From: Lanius collurio
Lineage: Eukaryota; Chordata; Aves; Passeriformes; Laniidae
DNA length: 64,000 bases
NCBI GenBank assembly: GCA_020086605.1
Contig: JACBWW010000015.1
Location: 22,247,225 to 22,311,224 of the forward strand
Reading direction: 5' to 3'
A program made the translations under genes and the position numbers. Shown piece after piece: positions 1 to 13,890 of this stretch. Below the pieces are notes generated by a model. It did no database searches, was not told the origin of the DNA, and saw only the letters and a list, made by a program, of their open reading frames with translations. Numbering within the stretch: position 1 is the stretch's first letter; every line of letters begins with the position of its first letter.

Positions 1-3000
1 TTTACACAGCTCCAGATTCACTGTCTTGCTTCTAAACTTATTATTGAAAAGCTGCAAATAGGCAATACAAAAGCATAGAAACAGGATAAATCCACCAGAT
101 ATATCACACAAACCAATCATATGTTTACAAAATCAGCCATAAAACACTTAATTTTTAACTTCTTCCCTGAGTTATGGCTATCCTCAGGATGTCTCCTGGA
201 GAGATACCCTTGTCTTTAAATCCTGCAGAAATCAAGGCTGAAGGTAAGAAGCAAAAGAGAGACAGGAGCAGACCTTGTTCACCTAAAGTCGTTTATCTCA
301 GAAGTTTTGTTCCTAGTTCTGACCACAGTTCTTTCTGACCAACGCAATCACCTTTCCGTTCACATCTCCTGATGCATCTCTTTCCTGAGTTACTTTCCAG
401 AAGCTTCCAGACCTCTAAGGGAGGGAGTACTGCCAGACCTGCTCCAGACTTCTCTGACAGCTCTTCTTCATGACTGTTCCCATGTTCCCTTCTTGCTGCT
501 GAAGCAGTTCTCTTTGTTCCTCCTCATGTCTCACAGCAGATGCATTCCCATAAGTAGGTAAGTACCAAACTCCTTCCTTTTAGGAATTTAAGCAAAGTAC
601 ACTTCTGAATTAATAACTTTTTTTTTCCTCCCCTCCAGATCCTTTTCTGGAAATTTCAAAGCACAACAACAAAATCAATGCAGCCATCAATGCTGTGTCC
701 CTTTCCGCCTGATGTTCCTTTAAATACCTTCCCTTAGGATATGTTCTCCAGGGCCTATTCCTTGAATCCCTCTTGCCTTCATGTCATCCCACAAATGGAA
801 GCAACCATCTAGGGAAAAACATGCTCCAGAAGGCAGTTCACAGAGGGAAAGACACTGTTTTGCTGCAATAGTGGATTTGACCACAGGGTACCCATATTTC
901 CATCCCACTTCTGCTTCAGGCTACATGTGTGTAGAGCACTGTCTACACTTTGCACAAGACTGGTCAGCTCAGGGAGGCAATTATAAGTTAATTTTGCAGC
1001 TACATGACTGGTACTCCTTCTGTTGCTGAATCCAACAAACCCCTGCAGCTGCTACCAGGGCTCTCCCTGCAGCCTAATGGACCAGGACACAGGCAGAGAC
1101 CCATGGAAGCAAAGAGACATCTCGGTTTACCCAAAGTACCCAGGTCAGGAGAGATGAATATGCATCACAGGCAGCCTTTCCTGGTGCTTCCAGGCCCATT
1201 TTCAGGACAGAAAACACTTGTTGTAGTACCTAAACATATGTATTACAGCAGTACCTGGCTCTGTCACAGACATCTGGGAACAACCTGACTTCTTGCACTC
1301 CCCACCCCTCTCCTATGCATTGCAGTGTAAAGACATGGGATTATGTGGCCCAATGTCCCACAATAGTCTCTTTGAAGAACATGGAAAAAAGTAGAAGTTA
1401 ATAAAACTCTCTCAATACCCTCTTGAACAGGCAAAGATTTTCAGCAAGTATTAAGGAAAGGCTTCTTCTGTTGACTAGTACTTCCACTGAACAGATATAT
1501 ATTTACATAAACATTTTGTATATTTACTGTTGGTCTTGAGAGACATAATACACGTGTCACTGAGGTCAATAACATTTTAATTCTAAAGAATTTTTTTTTT
1601 AAAGCCACCTGGGAATGGTTAAAACAGGATACGGGGCTTTTATTCCTGCCTGCCTTCACGAAGGCAGCTCTATTCTCTGCTGTACACACGATAGTTGCTA
1701 TGCATACAGATAGAGCCCTAACAATACTATTCTGACATTTAAGCATTTCACGCTCTGTGCAGGACAGCCTGTTTGTATTTTTAAGCTCGATTCTTGGGCC
1801 AAATGCAAAGAGACCACTGTGTGACTCTGAGCTTATCTTCTGTACTCCCATCTAAAAAGTTAATGCTTGGGTGTGTCAGGTATCACCTGGGGATTTAAGC
1901 AAGAGGCTTTTTGCAGTTAACCCAATCCCGTGACCTGCTCTGAATTACCTTTGATTTGAAGGCAGTTTCATTAAGTACCCAACTGCCCCTTCCATTAATT
2001 GGAATCAAATTCTCCTGAAATGTGGGTGCACAATAATTCCTATTTTACCCCCTTAATGGCTCTATACATACTCTGTTACACCTTAGAGCAGTGGTACTGG
2101 TGACATACGGGTGCAGAAGGTTGTTTTGTTGTGCTCACCTTCTTCAATCTGATTTTCTTTGCTGAATGTTTGCAGAGTATCAGCATCTAGTTAATCTGGC
2201 AATTGTCTATATTGAGGCTAGAGCCTCCTTGATAATAGAGCCTTCTCATCAGCAGGCAAACAATTTATTCATTACTGATTTCTGTTTTACCAATATTATG
2301 ACAACACTCACTTTTGCTTATCTTGCAGCATCTGGAAAAGGAGGATAATAGGTATTAGCTTTGTCTCCTTTCTCTCATTACTGACTGAAAAGGTGGCATC
2401 CAATTTGTGTAAAGAGTGGTGGCGTGACTGCCTTGGGGACTAAATAGAATCTAATATATGCCCTCAGTCAAGGACTGCAGTAGGGTCTTGTATTGATGCC
2501 ACAAAGGAGCTGAGCAGGTGATAGAGAAATACAACCTTAACAGCAAATTGTACCAAATGGCACAGGCAGTGGCTAAGTTATAAGCTGGGGTTTAGGCTCT
2601 GGAAGATCTGAGGGATGAAAGGATTAGTGCTCCAGACACACTGTGAGCCAGGCTCATCATCCCACCCTGGGTAATTCCATACTGTCCCTCTATTGGTCCA
2701 TAGAAGACACAGCCAACTGTGGTTGCACTGACATGACCCTTGCAGTGCCCTGCAGCATCCATGGGGTCAACCCTGCTGCTACAGCCAGGATCAGCTTCTC
2801 TTGCAAGTCAGATGTCTCCATCTCTCTGCAGCAATGCCTCCTCACCTGCAACCATGAACTATTGCATTATGCAGAACAGGCAGCTAGAGGAGCATTTAAG
2901 AATTTGTATTTCAGAAAAGAGGGATGTTTGATGCAACATCAATGATATTTACTTTCAACAGTTTACCTAGTTATAACTAGTTTGTAAATGCTTAGTTATG

Positions 3001-6000
3001 GCAAGAGTAAATATCAGCTGAAAGGGAAGCATCAACTGGAATTGTGCCTGGAAAGGTGGTATGTTTCTAGTCTCCATCCTTCACTGTACCTGCTAATATT
3101 GTCACTGCTGTGATTACACTTTCAGAGACATGTGCCACATATGCCACCTCTTTCTCATGCAGGCTGACTTGCCCACTTAGGGGGTGGTGTTTGTCATAGA
3201 TATCCCAAGTCTCACTTCCACAACTGGTGCAGAGACAGAGGCTTTGCCACAGAATCCCTTATTTTGACCTAGGGGACAAATGGACATGCATGGATATGGC
3301 AGTTGTTATCGTTTTGCCTCTCTAATCATTCCTTGAGGACTGGTGCCTTTTGCTTGCCGGGCCCCAGGTTTTTAGAAGCAGATTACTGGCTATGTTTACG
3401 ATACACATTGGATACAACTTTTGGTAATTGAACAACACCTCTTGAAAATCCTGCTAGGAATTGTCCCCAGGGTGTTTCCTCTGGGACATCCTAACTCAAT
3501 TTTTGTGATTTAAAGGTTCTGTCTAGTTCTTTTAAATATTCCTTTGACGTTGCAGTGCTCTGCTTGTAATAGATTTTTATTGCCCTATATTGGGTTTGCC
3601 GAGTGAAGGTAAATCTTTTGTGATGTGATTGTGCTACCTCAAACTCAATATTGTTCAGAGGTCCTTTATAACTCCCTGGTTTCACTGCAACAAGCGGGAC
3701 AAATTTTCATTTTTACTCTTTTAGATTTTTATTCTCTGTTTTGAGACTCTAAGGGACAATATTTACAGGCAATGTCTAGTGCACTTTTCATGAACTGAGA
3801 ACTCAAATGCCGTGGTGGGACCGCAATTATTCCCCCATCTCAATTTACAATATACTTAGGGACAGAGAAGGCAAGAGAGACCACATGTGAGTCCTGGCAT
3901 CTTAGAATAGTGTTCCTAATAGTGAAGAAAACAAAAAAGCTTCCAGTTCTGATATCAAGTATATCATGGCAGCTCTTGTTTTAAAAATACATAAAGTATA
4001 CATTCTCATATGGTATCACCAGCCTAATTCCTTATAAGGGTACTATAGCTATGGGAACCAGCTACAGACCACAAAAGCCTGGTAATCAGAACAGTAATGA
4101 TCAGCAATCAGTAACCAGGTAATCACCCATCAGTACCCTACACGATATATAGCTATGCTTTTCCTTTTCTGGATCTATACATGCAAATGCACACATAAAC
4201 ACACATACAGTGGAAAAGTTGCTTATCTTTATGTCTGCCCAACTGTTTTTTTATGAGAACCCTTCCTAAATGGATAAATCAGATTTTGCAAGCATGATGT
4301 CAGGTCACACAATACAGGTCAGGAAGCCTTCACTGTTTGATGATATGGACCCAAAACGTCTCTGAGAGCCCAAGTCTCTGGCACAGGTCCTTGAGTGTCT
4401 TCCCAGCTGGCAGGCATGCAGCCAGCAAGAGTAACTGCCCAGCTCCTGTCTCAGATTGCTGAGAAGTCTCTGGGGCAAGGACAGTAGCTCCAAGACCACT
4501 TTTGCCTTTAGAATTGCGGTACAGCCGCTGTGTGTGACAATCCCACTTCAAGGGCACCATCCCTATGCTTTCTCTTGTTCATCACACACTTTGGGAGAGG
4601 AAGGCTCCCCTGCTGCTCAATTCCCTCACGGAGGTTTAACCTAGCAAAACACTGGAGGCAGATCACATTTCTTGAATGAGGCAATCAACTTCAAATTTCC
4701 TCTCACTTCATTTTTGAATATTTGGTAATGGCAGTTCATATAGGATGTGGTTTAAAATTTTGTCAGGGAATTAGTATATTTTTGCATGAGAATATTTTTG
4801 TTTTACATTCTGCCAAGTAGCCCCCTAGACAGAAAAATACATTAAAGACAATTCTCAGCTTACAGAAGGATTTATTTAAACATCAACTGCCCCCAAACTT
4901 ATTTGTTTCTCTAAATGCTTTGACCACTTTTTAATGTTCAGGTTTAATTTGTAAAGCCACTCAGACTGCAGAGACAGTGTTTCTTCTGAGGAAAAAGGGA
5001 GCATTCTTTTTTTCCTCAACATTGTATTAGCAAAAAATATCTGTACTGCCTAGGGCTATTTCAGAGAGAGAGTCGACATTTATGCTGGTTAATAAAGCAA
5101 AGAAAAAATATTTTATCTCTATTGTGTAGCTCATCTTGTTTCATTTTGGTTTTCATTTGGGGTCTCTTTTTTTGTGTGTGCACATACTTCTGAGGAGGTA
5201 GGATTTCATTACAAATGCTAAAGAAAACCAGTCTTAATTAGTCTGAAACACATCAGTAAACTCAAGCTCGCTGGCTCAGAGTCATGTAGTGTGAAAGGCT
5301 GATACACTGGGGTCAGTCATGGTGAGTTAGTGGTTTAGTAAGACTCCCATGAGTCTACCTCTCAAAACTATAAGCGGTCAGCAAGACAAAATAGCCTTGA
5401 TCAGCATTCAAAGTCATGCCTCTCTGGACAGGATGGTTAGCTACAGTTTTCTGCCTACTAATGTTGCAATTATTTGTGGTGCCCTTTGTAAGCTGGGTCT
5501 CTTATTCTAAAATATTTGGCTCAAACTCTTTTCCCAGGTGAGTGCGCTTTGCCTTTCTCTCTGTTAAAAGTCCTTTGTGAGATGTGACTTTGACTCAGAG
5601 AACACAATCTGTGACCATTTTAAGAGACATTTTGGGCTAAAATCCACTCCAACATTCAGGCAGACACCCCCTGCAGTACAGGCAGTGATGGCCAGGACAA
5701 CAGATATATCTATAGTGCACCAAAGACCTTGGGGTGAACTGAGCTGAATTTCACTGAGACACTTAAAACACTTAGAACACAACAAAAAGTTGTTGATTTT
5801 TTCTGTTGTTCTCTTTTATGTTTTTTTTTTTTTTTTTTAAACACACTGAGCTGAAAAAAAAAGAGATTTTGGACTTGCCGGGAACCCTTGTAGGAGAGTG
5901 GAGAAGGACAGTTGTCAGGAAATGGAGAAGCCAGTGAGCAGGGAAGTCCCAGGCTGAATGCAGTGGGGGTGTCTGGTTTGGCACTGTGGGTCACTGATGT

Positions 6001-7619
6001 TACAGAAGGGGATGTTGTCTTCACTCAGACCAGTAACTTGTCCATTTCAGATACTGGGAGTCTATTCCAGCAAGAGCAAGGGATTTAAAAACAAAAGTAT
6101 CTTGTGGGTACTCGTTGGTGACTTTCCTGTGGTCACAAAACTGAAGGTGTCTTGGGAGGGAGGATTAAAAGGGAGAGAGATTGTTAGGCATTTGGAGTAG
6201 AGGTTTGAAAGCAGAAGTTTCAAGGCTATTCTCAAAAATTCTAAGTTCTGCAATATTGTGAACTGAGAGAAGTGATAGTAATTAAAAAAAAAAAAAAATC
6301 AGCATTGCAAGACACAGAGCAGCACTGCAAAGCTTTGGCACCTACAGCCTAAACAGACACAACTAAGATAAACATCCACAAAACCACAAAAGTATTCCAA
6401 TCCTGTCTATTTTCTGAACAAAAAGCAACACACTCACCAAAAGAATCCCCAAACCACAATGTCCTTGCACCCTCAGGAACATCTGCTGCCCCTAAGAAGG
6501 CAAAGGAAGAAAGGGCATGTTCTGGTGTCCCTGCTGACGTGGCCAAAGAAACCACAGAAACAGCTCTGAAGAGACTTCAGGGGGATGCTTATTGGATTAT
6601 AAGAAGCTGCCTGAATTACTGCAAGGAGCAGGGTAAAACTGCAAGGGGCTGTTGGAAACACTCCCCAGCATGGCCCAGGGAAGCTGGCTCCTGGGCAGGC
6701 CAGGAGAAAAAGGGCTCCCAAGGCCAGTTTTGCCTATTTTGTTGGTTTTTTTTTTTTTATGTCTGTGTCTGTGTGGAGGTCTCTCGGCTGATGTTTAGCT
6801 TTCTTTGTAGCGATTTTATCGCTGCTACATAACACATCTCAAGGCATTAACAAAAGAATAAAGCTTCTGGGACAACCCAGCTGATCACCAGGCTCCGATA
6901 GGAAGAGGTGCCATCATCTGTCTTTTAACTGAGAGCCTTGACTGAAAGGAAGCTGGAAACAGGAGGCGAGGAGCCAGTGCCCAGTGACATTTCGGGCACC
7001 GCGGGAGGAAGATCACCTAACACATTTTGCTTTCTTATTGTTAGCTTTGTCTGCTGCTGAGGTACAGGTGCTGGTAGGTGAGTTTTCCTAGGGTCACTCC
7101 CTCTCTTCACACTGCATTAACTCCTTTGCTGCCTCGTGGTGGCAGCTCTCACGCACCCCACCTACAGCATTTTGAGAAGTTATGTGGAGAGCTTTTAAAA
7201 AGTCCTCCAGCTGTAAGGAACTTGGAATGCAAAAAAGTGCACTGAAAACAAGGAAAATTTTATTCTGAGTCTTCCCAGAACCTGGCTCCTTTAGGTCACA
7301 TACACACACACACAAGCTTAGAGATGTCACCTCTTAAGGAAGATCGTAGCTTAATTTATACAAACTAGAATTTCTGAATTGTGAAATTATTATTTCTGCA
7401 ATGAGTAGCAGAGAAATAAAATCAAACATCATCTTTCCCTCCATTCCACGTCCTTTCTCCCGCTTCCCCAGACTTTTTGGGACATGTTTTTCTGAAGAGT
7501 TAAACTGGGTGCTTCTCAGGGGTTTACAACAGGCATAACTATTGCTGAAAAACAATGTGATACATTCAACTTAGCAAGGCCCTGCTCTTTCCCTCTAATC
7601 TTTCAGCAGGACCCAAGGG
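1..7619. other. Intergenic, AT-rich, mostly unique sequence
   Basis: I see no gene here. The open frames are all short (136 codons at most), lack recognisable domains and overlap one another on both strands, as expected by chance. The sequence holds a run of 18 T at 5821-5838, a run of 15 A at 6284-6298 and a quasi-repetitive cluster of ATCA-type words at 4084-4135. No CR1 or LTR fragment was recognised. The region lies more than 41 kb beyond the 3' end of ATOH1. Confidence 0.6.
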
Positions 7620-7900
7620 AGGCTAAAGCTGAGATCGGCCTATTCTCCCCTCGAACTTTGATTCGCTATTAAATTCCGCCTAATGACGACGACTTTGCCA
7701 TCTCACGTTCATCAGCGGGCCTTGCGCGGAACAATGCGGGCCCAGCAGCGTATAGAGGGACATTGTTCCTGCCTCCTGGTTGCTCTGTTTGAGCAGTGTC
7801 ACGTGGAAACCCTCACAGAGAAGGGACATGTAAAACCAGCAAGGAGTATTACTCTCCAGGGTGCGACAGTAACTCAAGTCATACCTTGTGCGTGGGCGTT
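7620..7900. promoter_or_regulatory. Candidate conserved non-coding element with paired SOX-like sites
   Basis: This islet keeps many CpG dinucleotides (for example around 7650-7760) inside CpG-poor, AT-rich DNA, which suggests either constraint or absence of germline methylation. It contains a TCF/LEF-like CTTTGAT at 7656-7662. It also has a 9-bp inverted repeat, GGAACAATG at 7728-7736 and CATTGTTCC at 7761-7769, whose arms both contain the SOX core ACAAT. There is no meaningful open frame. A role as a distant ATOH1 or neighbour-gene enhancer is inference. Confidence 0.35.
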
Positions 7901-10900
7901 TGTATTTATGCGATCTGCTGTTGAGTTTAGAAAAACAACAACAGAGCCCACAAAAGAATAATGTATAAGGAAATACCAGAGAACTTGGTGGAAGGTGGCA
8001 TGCAATGCTGTGACGGAGGAGTCTTGTTCACATCTGCTGCCCAAGTGACTTGATGACCTGTGCTGAAATCCTTTACCTCAATATACACACCTGTGCATGG
8101 CAGAAAATAATTTTTACAGCCTTCCAAATCCCCGATTCCTTATCTGTTTGTAAATAGCACAGCCTTCAGCAAGTCAGCATTTTCCCCATCACAACTAAAC
8201 ACTACACAAAAATTCACATGCAGATTTCTGTGCCACTTCACAAAAGTGCCCCAGCCAGGAGCAGCTCTCATTACCCTAAATAACAACTCGGCTTTCTTTC
8301 CTGTCCTTAGAGCTTATCAGTTGCTGAGATTTCCCAAGCAGGCACATGTGAGTGTATATCTGGTGTGATATCCACAGGGGGCCACATGGATCGTGCCGTG
8401 GGAGGCTGTACACACGAGGTCAGCACACACAGCAGCACTGCCCCCGGGGTTGGGGGCAGCCAGAGGGTCAGGAGCTGGCCAAAATGCTCTTCCCCACCTG
8501 CATTTTTTCACCAGGTACCAGCCCTATGGTTCTGGAATAAGCACAGAAATTGTCAGAAATTGTCCTTTTGCTTTCTACATCCTTACCCAAGGCAAGAAAA
8601 TGACAAAAACCTTCCATTAGCTAAACTTGCTTTCCTTTTCCCACACTGTAACTCTTCCACAGCTCCGCTCCAATAAATAACATTACAAAAACATTGTAAA
8701 CTCTCTGGGGAAAACCCCATGACTGGAAAGCTGTAGTCCAGGCATGAAGAATTTTTGATGTTAGAAATTATAAGAAAACAAGGATTCTGTGTCTTTGCAT
8801 CATTCCCTTTGCTGTCTCTTAAAACAACCCTACATCTTTAATAAATTCCATTTCATTATTTGAAATATTTTTCTAAACTACTACAAATCTTTTCTAAACT
8901 AGTTTAGTTTTTTATTCAGTGAAATATATACAGCTACTCAAACTAGGTGTTTTTTTGAGCCAGTGCCCAAATATGTTAATTCAACTTTTACCAATCCAGC
9001 TCAAAGAGAATCCACGGCAAACAGAAGTCTTGTGCCCTTTATCTTTCTGCTCTTTTTGCACTAGCAAACACGTTTTTAACCATTCCATACATGATGTTCA
9101 ATCCAAAGGTGCAGTTCAGTACCCACTGACAGCAGGAAAGCAAAATAGAAAAGGAAAAAAACCCAACCCTATGTCACATCCAAAAAGTGTTAGAAGTTTC
9201 TCTGCAGGCACACACATCAGCCTGACTCAGGAACACAACATCTAAAGTCATGCTAGCACCAGTGTTGCTTAGGGTCAAAGAAATCCATTCCCCAGTGCAA
9301 AACTTAATCTGATTTTTCTCACAAAGGTGAGATTTTCACTTGAGTCACCAGAATGAACAGATGCAGATATAAAATCTGGTACTTGACACAAATATACTGA
9401 AAATCAGATATTAACAGTTTTGTGGATTTTTGGTGTACAGTAATTAATGTCCAGAATAAATGATCAGAAATAACTGGTGAAAATAGAAGCTTGTCCCTAT
9501 CACTACAATGGCCAGGTTTGAAGCTACCTGCTTATTTATGAAAGGACTTGACCTAGGCTCATATTCCAGGAGGGCACTGAAATCTGCGCTCATTAAAACA
9601 CAAAATACTGTCATGATATTACCCTCACAAGGGAAGAGAAACTGAGCTTCAGAAGCTGGCACTTTTTTATTATTGTCTAAAAGGTCGTCTTCTAGTCCTT
9701 TTTCTGATTATACCAACAAAAGAACAAAGAAAGATCTAAGTACTGGCAAAGAATGTTTTAACCCATGTTCCCATCAAAAGGAAACAAATTACTCTGCTCT
9801 TATCTCTGAAAGGAGATCCAGTCCCAGAATAACATGGCCTCATGCAAGGAGGTGCCCAGTACCAAAGAGGAGAGCTTCAGAGTAAGAAGGAAAATTTTTT
9901 TGGCTGTGAAATTATTTTTATTACATGCTAAATTCTTTTCCGTATCAGGCACACATGTTAAGATTCGTTTACCTGAGTGGTCACAATTTCTTTCCCTTTT
10001 TAAGACAGAGAAAAAAAGCCTCAGTTCCTTTTGTGTTCATCTCTCAGCCATTTTGAAAGACAAGCCATGGCTCTCCTGTGGGATTGCCACTCAGGTTTGT
10101 CCCTTGGTTTATCAACCAAACTCGTGTAGCATTGGCTCTGCCAGCCTCTCAGATGAGCCGCTGCTGGCAGTGTGGGGAGTTCCTTCCCCACCTTCCCTGG
10201 GACAAACAAGTCCCACCCTCATTCCCAAAACACCCTGAGTTCAACCCCACACGCTCGACTCCCAACAACCTTGTAGGCGGCCTGCCAAGGGTTTCACACC
10301 AAAAATCAATTCCAGTACATCTGTTACGGAAGCAGTGCCCATCCAGACTTCCATTCAGCTCAAACCACCTTGAACCACAGTAACATCCGGACTTTCATTG
10401 TGACAGGGGCAGAGACTGGCATTTCTTTACTACATACAAGCATACAGGCAAGAGCCACTTATAAGAAATAGATAAATCTTTCCTCAACTCCTAAAGCCAA
10501 CCCACACTGTCAATTACTTTCCCACAATTACTCTGAAGCCAGGGCAGGTAGCAGACACAGGAAATCCTGTTGCTGGTCCATAGGAACCAATATACCTTTT
10601 AAGTGTAGGCCACTTTTAAAAATTGTCTTTGAGCAAGATACAGCGTTTTGATCAAAAGTATTTCCACTATTATTTTCTTTTCCATTTTCCTTCTTTATTT
10701 GTTTTGTCAGAGGTGTCTGCAATCAATAATTATTTCATAAAGCAAATGTTATTTCACACATGAGGTAAATTTCAAATCTCCAGCTGGCTTATTAATCACA
10801 AAAATCTCAAAATCCTAAACTTTGGGTCAATTGTTCACTGTGCAAGAGAAGCAAAAAACATTGCTCTAATATCATGTTTTCTTCCATCTTTCATTCATCT

Positions 10901-13224
10901 TTCAAAACTCAGACGTGAATGGATTTTTCCCCTCTCAAAGCCTCTCCCCTTTAAATGCTTGTTGTCTCTACCACTGATCAAGTTTCTGAGAAATGACTTT
11001 ATGTAAGAGATTGAGCAAGATAAAGTTGCCACATTTCGTTTTATCTTTTTGGTTGAATTATTAGGACTTAAAGTTGTGGTGACAAGACTGCTACCTTCTA
11101 ATAGGCCTTGTTGCCATGGGAGTGGGCTTTTTGAAAAGAACAAGACCCACAGCCACCAAGACCTTTTTTTTTTACTATTATTTCCATCCTCAGCCAATGC
11201 AGAAATCCTTAGTCACAGACAGGAAAATGTGGTGTAGTATACACAGTAACACTTGCTGACAGTGAAAAACAAAAGGAGTGGAAACTAATACTGCAGAAAG
11301 CTGAATTGCATCACAGCCTACAAGCAAAAGCATTTCTCTTCTGTAAAAGAAATTCTTTGTGCATCCAAACAATTCCCTCGCTCTGGGACTCTTCAGAGAT
11401 AAAAAGGGAAGAAGGCTGTCATCATACAAAGTAGGCATTCCAGACCTGACAGGAATCTATTTGCCTCTGGAAGAAGAAAACACCATGCAGCAAAAACAGG
11501 CAAACAAGCAAAAAGAATCTACCAGAGGTCCACCAACTCTGGTGCCTGGCCACCATCCACACGTGGAGTAGGATTAGGCACATGGAGAGGAGTAACAGGG
11601 GAGGCTTGCTGCTCGTATGTAGCGTGACACCTGCTGCTGCCATCCCCAAACAGAGAAATGCCACCACCACTGTGATACAGAACAATTAAAGCCCAGCTAG
11701 TGAACTCAGTCTGGAATCGCCCACAGGAATATAAAGATCAGGAACAGGTTGGAAAACTCTGATGTCTTTCTGTAGACAAAGGTTTCCCAGGCTTGATGTC
11801 TGCACACAGTTAAATCTTTAATTAAAGAGGTCTGTCCGGTAAAACACTAACTACAAACTGATATTGGTGATTTAGTACTTTCTACATGGCTGGAAATTCT
11901 GAGATTTGTCTGTAGTTCAGCAAAGCACCCTGCAGACTGCTGGTGAGAGAATGTGGTGGCTGGTGGACATGGTAAGCAGTTTACCAGTATGACAGATACT
12001 CACCATTATTTTTTATTTACAGCTATTAAAAAAAAAAAAAACAAAAAAAACAAAACCAGTTTTATCAATAACCAGGAATTCTGTTTGAGGAAGGTACTAA
12101 TTTAGCTGCAGTCTAAGACAAAACCAAACAAATAAAAAAATCAGAAAGCTAGAAAGGGATATCTGCATGCATCATTGTAGAATTGATATGCAGCAAGTCA
12201 CCTCTGCCTCCTGTGTCTTCAAAGGTGATTGCCTTGCTAGAAATTCAAGCCCCACAACTGTGGCAAATGCTACTCCCATTCTGCAGTGCATCTCCTGTAA
12301 ATTTACTACCAAGTCCTGTGAAACTGAATTGTATACAATGGTGTTACTACAGTTTGCAGTAGAGGAGATTGTTTAGGACATCACCAAAGGGCATAGTCCT
12401 GGAGAAGAGTTTAATTGGACGAAATTACTGCTAGCTTATAGCATGTTATAGGAGCTCCAAGAATGTGCGAATCTGTAGGTAAATGAAGTTGTTCCCTTGA
12501 TACATCTGTGGATCTGTACTAGTTTAGTACTTTAGCTTAGTACATTGTCTTTAGCAGGCGACCTTGAGCAGCCTTTATTTCCTACAAGCAAGCAAACAGC
12601 TGTGCTGACATGAGAGAATGTTTTTACTTGAACAAATGAGCAGCTGAGGCTGCAGGTCAAGCTGGATGAATTAAGACATCTCAGCAGCTCTGGAGAGCTG
12701 GCCAGAGCAAGTCTCCTGGAGAAATCAGGAGGTGCATATTCATGGTCCAGGGAGGGATCCAAGGATTGTGAAGGTCTCTAGACAGGGTGGTTTCTTTTCT
12801 TTTCCCTCCTCCTTTCGCACTACTGATCTGCACTGTTCCTGCAACACCCTCCTCCTAATCTCACATACAGAACACTCATCTCAATGAGGTGCCTGTATTT
12901 GCATTGACACCCCTACAGAATGCTCTCTGCATTCTCAGGCTTCAGTGCATCTCCCAGTCACTTTCAAGCACCTACCAAGTTTTTCCAAAAAGGGTTACTA
13001 AAGGGTTTGGGGCTCAGAGGAAAGAAACAAATACATTGTTAAGCAAAGGATTGGGACCAAAGGACTTCCTACTGCTGCAGCCATAGGAAAATGGACATGG
13101 CAGCTGTTGATGTTTGGGATCAAAAATGAACTATGGGTATTGCTGTTAGATGTTATATATATGACTAATTCTAGTCCATAATGAAACAACAAGCTGTCTC
13201 TGAATGCTTGTTTAATGAGTTTAT
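7901..13224. other. Intergenic, no gene recognised
   Basis: The sequence is AT-rich and apparently unique, with an A-run at 12028-12041 followed by further A-rich sequence to about 12056. Open frames here are short and unrelated to any family I know. I see no RNA gene or mobile element. Confidence 0.55.
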
Positions 13225-13297
13225 GTCTGGACTCTGTGATCTCAAGGGTCTTTTTCAGACTAAATGATCCTATGAATCCTTTCTATGATTCTGTGAA
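13225..13297 (+). mobile_element. CR1 LINE 3' tail fragment
   Basis: The segment matches the typical end of avian CR1 elements: a diverged 'ggtcttttccaac..aaatgat' stretch followed by degenerate ATTCTATG-type repeats ('tatgattctgtgaat' near 13280-13297). Only the terminal ~70 bp remain. The family assignment rests on memory of the CR1 consensus. Confidence 0.7.
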
Positions 13298-13814
13298 TAC
13301 AATGTTCAATCAAAAAGGGCAAACAAAAAGAATAGGGTGACATAATTCTGATGGCTCTCAGGACCTGTTTTCAGAATACATTAAATGTGCAAGCAAAATA
13401 AAGTTTCTGGTTAATGTCAAAGAAAAACAAATAAATAAGGCTTATGAAGCATAGATAAGTCTCTCAAAACATATTGAAGAAGGATATGCATCTTAAATAT
13501 GAGAAGACTGTATAGGAATTTGAGGACTGGTTGGACCAGTAAGACATTCTCTTGCTGAGGTATATCACAGTTCTCTACTAATTCTTCTACTTCAAAGAAA
13601 AAAAACCCCATCAATTAATTTCCTGGAACATCCCTACATATAATGTTATTTCTTATATGCACAACACTGCTCTTCTCACTATTTCATATTAGAAATAGTT
13701 ACTAATATCAACAAAATGCCAGGACTTTTATTGAGAGACACTGGATGGTGCCTCTAATCCTAAACTTCATAGACTTCACTTCAATTTAATTTATGTAGGA
13801 GAAATGTCAAGTGT

Positions 13815-13890
13815 CCATGAGAGTGGACCTCCTGGGAAGCACTCAGAAATGTAGATGTAAGGCCCATGCCTGTTCCTACTTAATCATATA
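13815..13890 (+). repeat. Local direct repeat, copy 1
   Basis: The sequence around 'gtagatgtaaggcccatgcc' is clearly related to copy 2 at 14896-14970, in the same orientation about 1080 bp away. By eye the core of about 45 bp is around 80% identical. The flanks lose similarity quickly, so this looks like an old short duplication or two fragments of one dispersed repeat family that I do not recognise. Confidence 0.55.

Noticed and set aside
1441..1851. 136-codon minus-strand frame
   Set aside because: No domain; low-complexity segments. Frames of this size occur by chance over 64 kb read in six frames.
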